From contig NC_135141.1 in assembly GCF_051014445.1 (NCBI RefSeq), forward strand, positions 25,071,422 to 25,135,421: a stretch of DNA of 64,000 nucleotides. Reading direction: 5' to 3'. This document shows, piece after piece, positions 59,901-64,000 of this stretch. How positions within the stretch are numbered: position 1 is the stretch's first letter; each line of letters starts with the position of its first letter. Under the pieces are notes generated by a model that ran no database searches, was not told where the DNA came from, and saw nothing but the letters and a program-made list of their open reading frames with translations. Position numbers and translations under genes: made by a program. Source of the DNA: Colletes latitarsis. Lineage: Eukaryota > Arthropoda > Insecta > Hymenoptera > Colletidae.

Positions 59901-62288
59901 TCACCTGAGCGACTCTGATCGAAGAACCACCGGCCAGTACGTGCAGTTCGTGGACGCCCAGGGCGTCGATTACTTCGAAAATCTCTGTCTGAAAGGTATG
60001 GCGGACGAACAGGTATCAGAATCTCTTAATTTTTTATGCGATCGTCCAGAGATCGGGGGTATCCAACGACGAGAGATGGCCAGAGGCGCTCTAAGGGGTA
60101 AAATCTTTCAGGAAAAGAGGCGTGCAAGTCACAGAGGATCTTCCAGATGCCGAGGATCGGCGTGGCCGACGACAAGGTTGCGCAATACGCGGGTTTGCAC
60201 TACTACACCGACAAGGAGCTCCAGGTTCAGAGCGAGTCCGCGTGCAGATTGGCCTGCGAGATCGAGAACGAGTTCCTCTGCAGATCCTTCCTCTATCGCG
60301 GCGCCCCTCAGGGATCGGCTTACAACTGCCAGCTGTTCCATCTGGATCACTGGACTCTTCCCGATGGACCCTCGACGTACCTAAACGCCGAACGACCTTT
60401 GATAGACAACGGGGAGCGGGTTGGAACTTACTTCGAGAACTACTGCGAAAGTGAGGACCCCCAAACCTCATAAATCTCTCGTTCTGACCAGCGTTGGGTA
60501 ACTAATATTCGTTTGCAGAGGGTTCAGGGCCCATCGCCGATCCGCTTCCGATCGTCTTCGAGACCACGGAGGACCCCACGATCAACAACCTCACGAGAAA
60601 CGACATTAATTGCGACAAAACTGGCACCTGCTACGATGGTACGTTCGCTAGATCGCATCAGGTAGACGTTTAGCGAGTAGATCGTAACAGGAGATTGTTA
60701 CAGTGTCTGTGGACTGCAAGGACACGCGTATCGCGGTTCAGGTACGCACGAACAAGCCCTTCAATGGCCGGATCTACGCCCTCGGGCGATCGGAGACCTG
60801 CAACATCGACGTGATCAACAGCGATCTCTTCAGGCTCGATCTGACCATGAGCGGGCAGGACTGCAACACTCAGAGCGTGGTAAGCGATCCCCAGGGCCAT
60901 TCTCTTCGTACCATGTTCCATTCCACGATCGTCCACTCGAGACCTCGATTCTCCGTTGAAACACTTTGTTTACCATAGCAGCGTGACGGTTTTCAGACTG
61001 GGATCTACTCGAACACCGTCGTCCTGCAACACCATTCCGTGGTAATGACCAAGGCCGACAAGATCTACAAGGTGAAGTGCACCTACGACATGTCCTCCAA
61101 GAACATCACCTTTGGGATGATGCCCATCAGGGACCCGGAAATGATCAGCATCACCAGCGCGCCGGAAGCCCCTCCTCCGAGGATCCGCATCCTCGACAGC
61201 AGGTCCAGGGAAGTCGAGACTGTCCGCATCGGAGACAAACTCACCTTCAGAATCGAAATCCCGGAAGACAGTGAGTTCCGTTGTTCGCGACTGTACTTTC
61301 AGTCGATATGAAGAGGAAGGAAAGGGTGAAACTGACGTGGAGGATCCATTGTCAAACCTTAAACTAACTCGCCTTCCTTCTCCATATTGATTACTCGCGC
61401 CATCGAAGAAATAATAATTATCTGCTTGATCCCTAGCTCCTTATGGCATCTTCGCTCGCAGCTGCGTGGCCATGGCAAAGGACTCGAAGAGCACGTTCCA
61501 GATCATCGACGACGAAGGGTCAGTGACTTATTTTAGACAAACTACAGCGGTTCAGAATAAATAAATAACGATTGAATGTTCAGGTGCCCGGTCGATCCGT
61601 CGATCTTCCCCAGCTTCACGCCAGACGGAAACGCTCTGCAGTCTGTGTACGAGGCGTTCAGATTCACCGAATCATACGGGGTGATCTTCCAGTGTAACGT
61701 TAAATACTGTCTGGGACCTTGCGAGCCGGTAATCCAACGAATTTGATAGACAGAATCGCCATGAATCTTTATTTCTTTGGCAAGATACGAAGGGGTTGGT
61801 TGATTCCAGGCTGTCTGCGAATGGGGTCGCGAATCTGTGGAGTCGTGGGGTAAGAGGCGTCGAAGGAGCCTCGCGAACGCCACGGAGGAGAAGTCGGAGG
61901 ACATGACGCTGTCGCAGGAGATCCTGGTCCTCGACTTTGGCGACGAGAAGCAGTCGGAGTTCTTGAAGAGCGACGCCAGCATAGACTTCAACGAAGCAGG
62001 TAATTGCAAAGACAACACAGAGTCAACAGTCACTCGTCCCTGCATACTTAAGCAATCAAAATGACTCCTGGACAGCTTCTATTCCTCTAGATATCATTTC
62101 TGTAAGTTTTCTCGTATGTTACGAAATCTATTGCAGACAAAACGGTGACCATAGTGGAGCCCTGTCCGACCAAGACTTCGGTGCTGGTGTTGGGCGTAAC
62201 GTGCGCCCTGTTGGTTCTGATCTACATCTCCACGATCTTTTGCTACTACATGAAGAAGTGGCTGTCGCCTCGTAAAATGATGCCGTGA
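53875..62288 (+). CDS. PAN/apple-ZP domain transmembrane protein (11 coding exons)
   Basis: The coding exons are 53875-53962, 54119-54388, 59729-59995, 60112-60450, 60519-60638, 60704-60879, 60997-61270, 61437-61518, 61584-61728, 61810-61999 and 62137-62288. All have GT/AG borders and join in frame to 700 residues. The protein has a signal peptide (about 1-28), PAN-like modules at about 34-118, 123-207 and 213-321, and a ZP domain at about 364-595. ZP-N has Cys366, 394, 415 and 448; ZP-C has Cys521, 540, 576, 581, 585 and 590. A GKRRRRS furin-type site cuts after about residue 606, and a transmembrane helix spans about 666-688 before a 12-residue basic tail. Insect proteins of this class (nompA, tyn, neo, nyo, mey in Drosophila) are secreted apically, released by furin-type cleavage, and polymerise to tie cuticle to epithelial or sensory cell surfaces. 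Three PAN modules fit tyn/neo/nyo/mey better than the longer nompA, but I cannot choose the orthologue. The class is secure; the exact identity is not. Confidence 0.93.
54119..54388 (+). CDS. Coding exon 2: first PAN-like module
   Basis: The exon encodes residues 30-119 with phase-1 borders on both sides. The acceptor is CCCGTTTCAG and the donor G|GTGAGA. The cysteine pattern C58, C62, C68, C88 (YECQGWC, ECQ, LCQL) is the inner core of a PAN/apple fold. The outer cysteine pair present in the next module is missing here, so this is either a divergent or a reduced PAN module. There is an N-glycosylation sequon near residue 52. Confidence 0.9.
56278..56297 (+). repeat. Poly-C tract
   Basis: Fifteen C residues (56278-56292) are followed by T and four more C. 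This is a likely site of length variation or assembly error. Confidence 0.95.
57790..58390 (-). pseudogene. Decayed non-LTR retrotransposon reverse transcriptase fragment
   Basis: The minus strand reads in order KGRRQSNYRDLTVVSKI, DEQCGFVTSRL, DAICTDFTKAFDKADRTVLL, SVPQ...LFAIFL and DLIGLERWCNS. These match the order of RT blocks in LINE-type elements (SNYRPISLLS, QHGF, TDFSKAFD, GVPQGS...LLF, and the WC block). Stops interrupt the frame, frame changes are needed, and the YADD catalytic block is replaced by AILD. It is therefore dead. It lies antisense in the large intron between the first two PAN exons. The clade (Jockey-like or related) is not determined. Confidence 0.8.
59729..59995 (+). 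CDS. Coding exon 3: second PAN module
   Basis: The exon encodes residues 120-208 and is symmetric phase 1-1. The acceptor is CGTTTTTCAG and the donor G|GTATGG. The module opens with ENVCLRPWSFERV, contains the PAN core CLAACLNEH...CRS and closes with YFENLCLK, so both the outer and inner disulfide partners are present. A 5.3-kb intron separates it from exon 2. Confidence 0.95.
60112..60450 (+). CDS. Coding exon 4: third PAN module
   Basis: The exon encodes residues 209-321 and is also phase 1-1. The acceptor is AATCTTTCAG and the donor A|GTGAGG. Core features are KEACKSQRIF at the start, the PAN helix ACRLACEIENEFLC, and an ending YFENYCE that parallels the YFENLCL end of exon 3. That supports origin of the two modules by exon duplication. 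Confidence 0.95.
60519..60638 (+). CDS. Coding exon 5: PAN-to-ZP linker
   Basis: The exon encodes residues 322-361. It is an acidic, proline-containing linker (PIVFETTEDPT) with an NLT glycosylation sequon, ending in a CDKTGTC pair just before the ZP domain. Phase is 1-1; the acceptor is CGTTTGCAG and the donor G|GTACGT. Confidence 0.9.
60704..60879 (+). CDS. Coding exon 6: ZP-N, first half
   Basis: The exon encodes residues 362-420. It holds the first three ZP-N cysteines (Cys366 in VSVDC, Cys394 in SETC, Cys415 in GQDC) and the typical RIYALGRSETC segment. The donor G|GTAAGC is phase 0. Confidence 0.93.
60997..61270 (+). CDS. Coding exon 7: ZP-N end and inter-domain linker
   Basis: The exon encodes residues 421-511. 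It starts TGIYSNTVVLQHH, a hallmark ZP-N strand, then has the fourth ZP-N cysteine (KVKC448). A PAPPPRI-like proline linker leads into ZP-C (RIGDKLTFRIEIPED). The acceptor GGTTTTCAG at 60996 was chosen because it gives the normal ZP spacing. Two in-frame acceptors lie 15 and 18 bases upstream. Confidence 0.88.
61437..61518 (+). CDS. Coding exon 8: ZP-C, first part
   Basis: The exon encodes residues 512-538: TPYGIFARSCVAMAKDSK followed by STFQIIDDEG. This is the conserved ZP-C segment carrying Cys521. The donor GG|GTCAGT leaves phase 2, matched by exon 9. Confidence 0.92.
61584..61728 (+). CDS. Coding exon 9: ZP-C, second part
   Basis: The exon encodes residues 539-587. GCPVDPSIFP begins the ZP-C core, and FQCNVKYCLGPCEP supplies Cys576, 581 and 585. 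The acceptor is AATGTTCAG and the donor CCG|GTAATC, phase 0. Confidence 0.93.
61810..61999 (+). CDS. Coding exon 10: ZP end, furin-type site and stalk
   Basis: The exon encodes residues 588-650. AVCEWG carries the last ZP cysteine (590). GKRRRRS follows at 601-607, a strong furin-type site at the expected distance after the ZP domain. The rest is an acidic membrane-proximal stalk. Cleavage here would release the ectodomain for polymerisation, as known for the family. Confidence 0.92.
62137..62288 (+). CDS. Coding exon 11: transmembrane segment, tail and stop
   Basis: The exon encodes residues 651-700 and the TGA stop. The hydrophobic stretch SVLVLGVTCALLVLIYISTI is followed by the stop-transfer residues KKW and a short tail ending RKMMP. 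The acceptor is ATTGCAG. Confidence 0.93.
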
Positions 62289-62745
62289 AACCTCGTCTCG
62301 GGAACCTCGGGGACGGGTGGTGGGAGGAGGAGGAGGATCGCGATGGAAAACAACTCCGTGTAAAGTGCTAATTCGCCGACTCGCGTGACGCTTTGTACGC
62401 GTTACGAGACCACTCGCGTAACCAACTAACCCGGGAAACACACGCGTTCGCGTGGAAAAATCGCAGGACCCGGTTCCGGGTGGATTTTTCCGCGCGAACG
62501 GCCTCGCGCGTTCGCCCCTTCGAACGCAACGATTTCGGGTTAAGTAATCGTCGCGTTTCGAAACGCGTGCAACGCGTAGAGCAATTGATTCGTTAAATTT
62601 TACTCGGAGAGAAAAGAAAAGGTAAAAACGGTGCGTTTAAAAATGGCGTACGTTTGGGTAAGTCGCAAGAGTCGCTTGTGCAACGCTCTCGAAGAGACGT
62701 GTTTTCATCGATGATATTAAAGATGGCACTCATTATAGAACACTT
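62289..62745 (+). other. Probable 3' UTR
   Basis: This is the sequence after the TGA stop. No AATAAA is seen close by. A variant poly(A) signal ATTAAA lies at 62716-62721. The true 3' end is not defined by the sequence alone. Confidence 0.35.
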
Positions 62746-64000
62746 TAAATATAATTTCACGCGGACATGCGACCATCAATGGTCGCGGGTGATCACGAGG
62801 CTTGCCTGATTGCGCAACGCCTCGCGACGGGGGAAATAGTTTTAAAACGCGTTTACAGCCGCGGATCGACTCCGCGGAAGGTGGATAAATGGTTAATACA
62901 CACGGTCGGTTTCAGATAATCTTTTACAGGACAGAGCTCTACGCTTTACGCATTTTTTTTACGTCCGATTCATTCCATTCCTTTATACATAATATTTATC
63001 GCGCATATCGGATCTTATAGATCGCATAATGGGACGAAGATCGCAGGGATCTTGCGTGCAATATTTCGTGGCGAGTCGAGGAACACGAGTCTTCGCGTGG
63101 ACGACGGAAACGATCGAAGTCTACGCGAGATCGTTCGTCGTCCGGCCGAACGAGAAAATTGTTCCTCGATCCGCGGATTATTAAGTTCTTGTCTCCACAA
63201 GACGACCAGGGACACCCTGACGACAAACGTTGTAATAAGTACACTTTATTTAAGGTCATCTTAGACACAGCTAACCGTCTTATCCCTCAAGGGCTATTTC
63301 TGATCGGGTTGCAAAGAGTATTTAGCAACCGACGACTTCGCGGTCCGCGTCGTCGGTGAACGGAACGCACGACACGGCCCTGGCCACCTTTTCGTTTCAC
63401 GGAAATCGACTTGTAACCCGTATCAAGACTAGCGATATTTAAAGGTTCACGCTTCACTAACGTCTCTAACGATACAACGTAGCGTTTAAGGTAGGAAATA
63501 AGCGGAGCATGTAAGCATAGATAAAAGGAGAACGAGGGAACGAGCGAAAGAGGGAGAGCATTTCCCGATCAGGCGACGAGCAGTCTCGATCTAGAGGCGA
63601 CCGGTGCTTTTATCGAACGTTCGAAAAGCCTCGCTTCGACGAACGATTCGATCTTTTCGCAGATACGATCGCCGGCGCAAAGTCCAACGAGAGATATCCG
63701 CGACTGAAACAACGCTGGAAGGTTAACGCGCCAAGTCTACCATGAATTGACCGCGAAATTGAAATCGGTGAAAGTGCCAGTCGCTCGACTCTGGCTGCCA
63801 GAAAAGTCTCCCTTTCGCGACTCTTTGATGCTAGAGTACTTCGATTCTCGATACCGAGCCACGAACGCAAAGAACTGCAAACGTGTTCGATCACACGATC
63901 GGCGACGCGACGTCGAAATGACGCGTCTTAGACGAATACCTTTATCCTGTGTCCGACTGAATACTTTTCGCGACAATAGTTGTTTGCAATTTAAGAAAAT
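62746..64000. other. Downstream DNA, nothing recognised
   Basis: No exon or RNA gene seen. An imperfect hairpin lies at 63328-63357 (ACCGACGA...TCGTCGGT with an inner CGCG stem). Confidence 0.5.

Noticed and set aside
60040..60110. Read-through of coding exon 3 into the following intron
   Set aside because: The frame stays open across the 116-base intron but loses similarity at the GTATGG donor. Splicing restores the PAN pattern, so this is an open intron and not coding.

Overview
This is eukaryotic nuclear DNA, almost certainly from an insect. Three things point there: spliced GT/AG exons, a PAN-ZP apical extracellular matrix protein of an insect type, and large amounts of non-coding DNA. 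CpG dinucleotides are abundant throughout, which fits a weakly CpG-depleted genome such as that of many Hymenoptera. The order is inferred and the species cannot be named. There are no bacterial-type operons, rRNAs or CRISPR arrays, and I saw no convincing tRNA.

One protein-coding gene can be read with confidence, on the plus strand at 53875-62288. Eleven coding exons join in frame to a 700-residue protein. In order it has a signal peptide, three PAN/apple-like modules, a complete zona pellucida (ZP) domain with 4+6 cysteines, a basic furin-type cleavage site, a transmembrane helix and a short cytoplasmic tail. This is the architecture of the insect tyn/neo/nyo/mey/nompA class of cuticle-organising ZP proteins. 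The initiator ATG directly abuts a splice acceptor, so at least one upstream non-coding exon must exist. A TATA box followed by a strong splice donor at 19062-19381 is the best candidate I can see. If it is the right one, intron 1 is about 34.5 kb and explains the empty stretch between 19.4 and 53.9 kb.

The rest is intergenic or intronic DNA with several kinds of repeat. (1) Two copies of a dispersed element, at about 1.02-2.49 kb and 48.56-50.40 kb, carry tandem units of about 523 bp and share both flanks. (2) Three copies of a short TTAA-flanked MITE have CCCTTAAGTGGA termini (3.9, 23.0 and 36.3 kb), with looser TTAA relatives at 4.8, 27.0 and 33.4 kb. (3) A foldback element lies at 6.4-6.9 kb. 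(4) A 377-bp tandem array at 45.9-47.0 kb has repeat junctions that are long perfect hairpins. (5) A decayed non-LTR reverse-transcriptase fragment lies antisense in the intron between PAN exons 2 and 3 (57.8-58.4 kb).

Many long open frames occur on both strands between these items. They overlap each other, lack splice context and resemble no family I know, so I treat them as chance frames in CpG-rich DNA.
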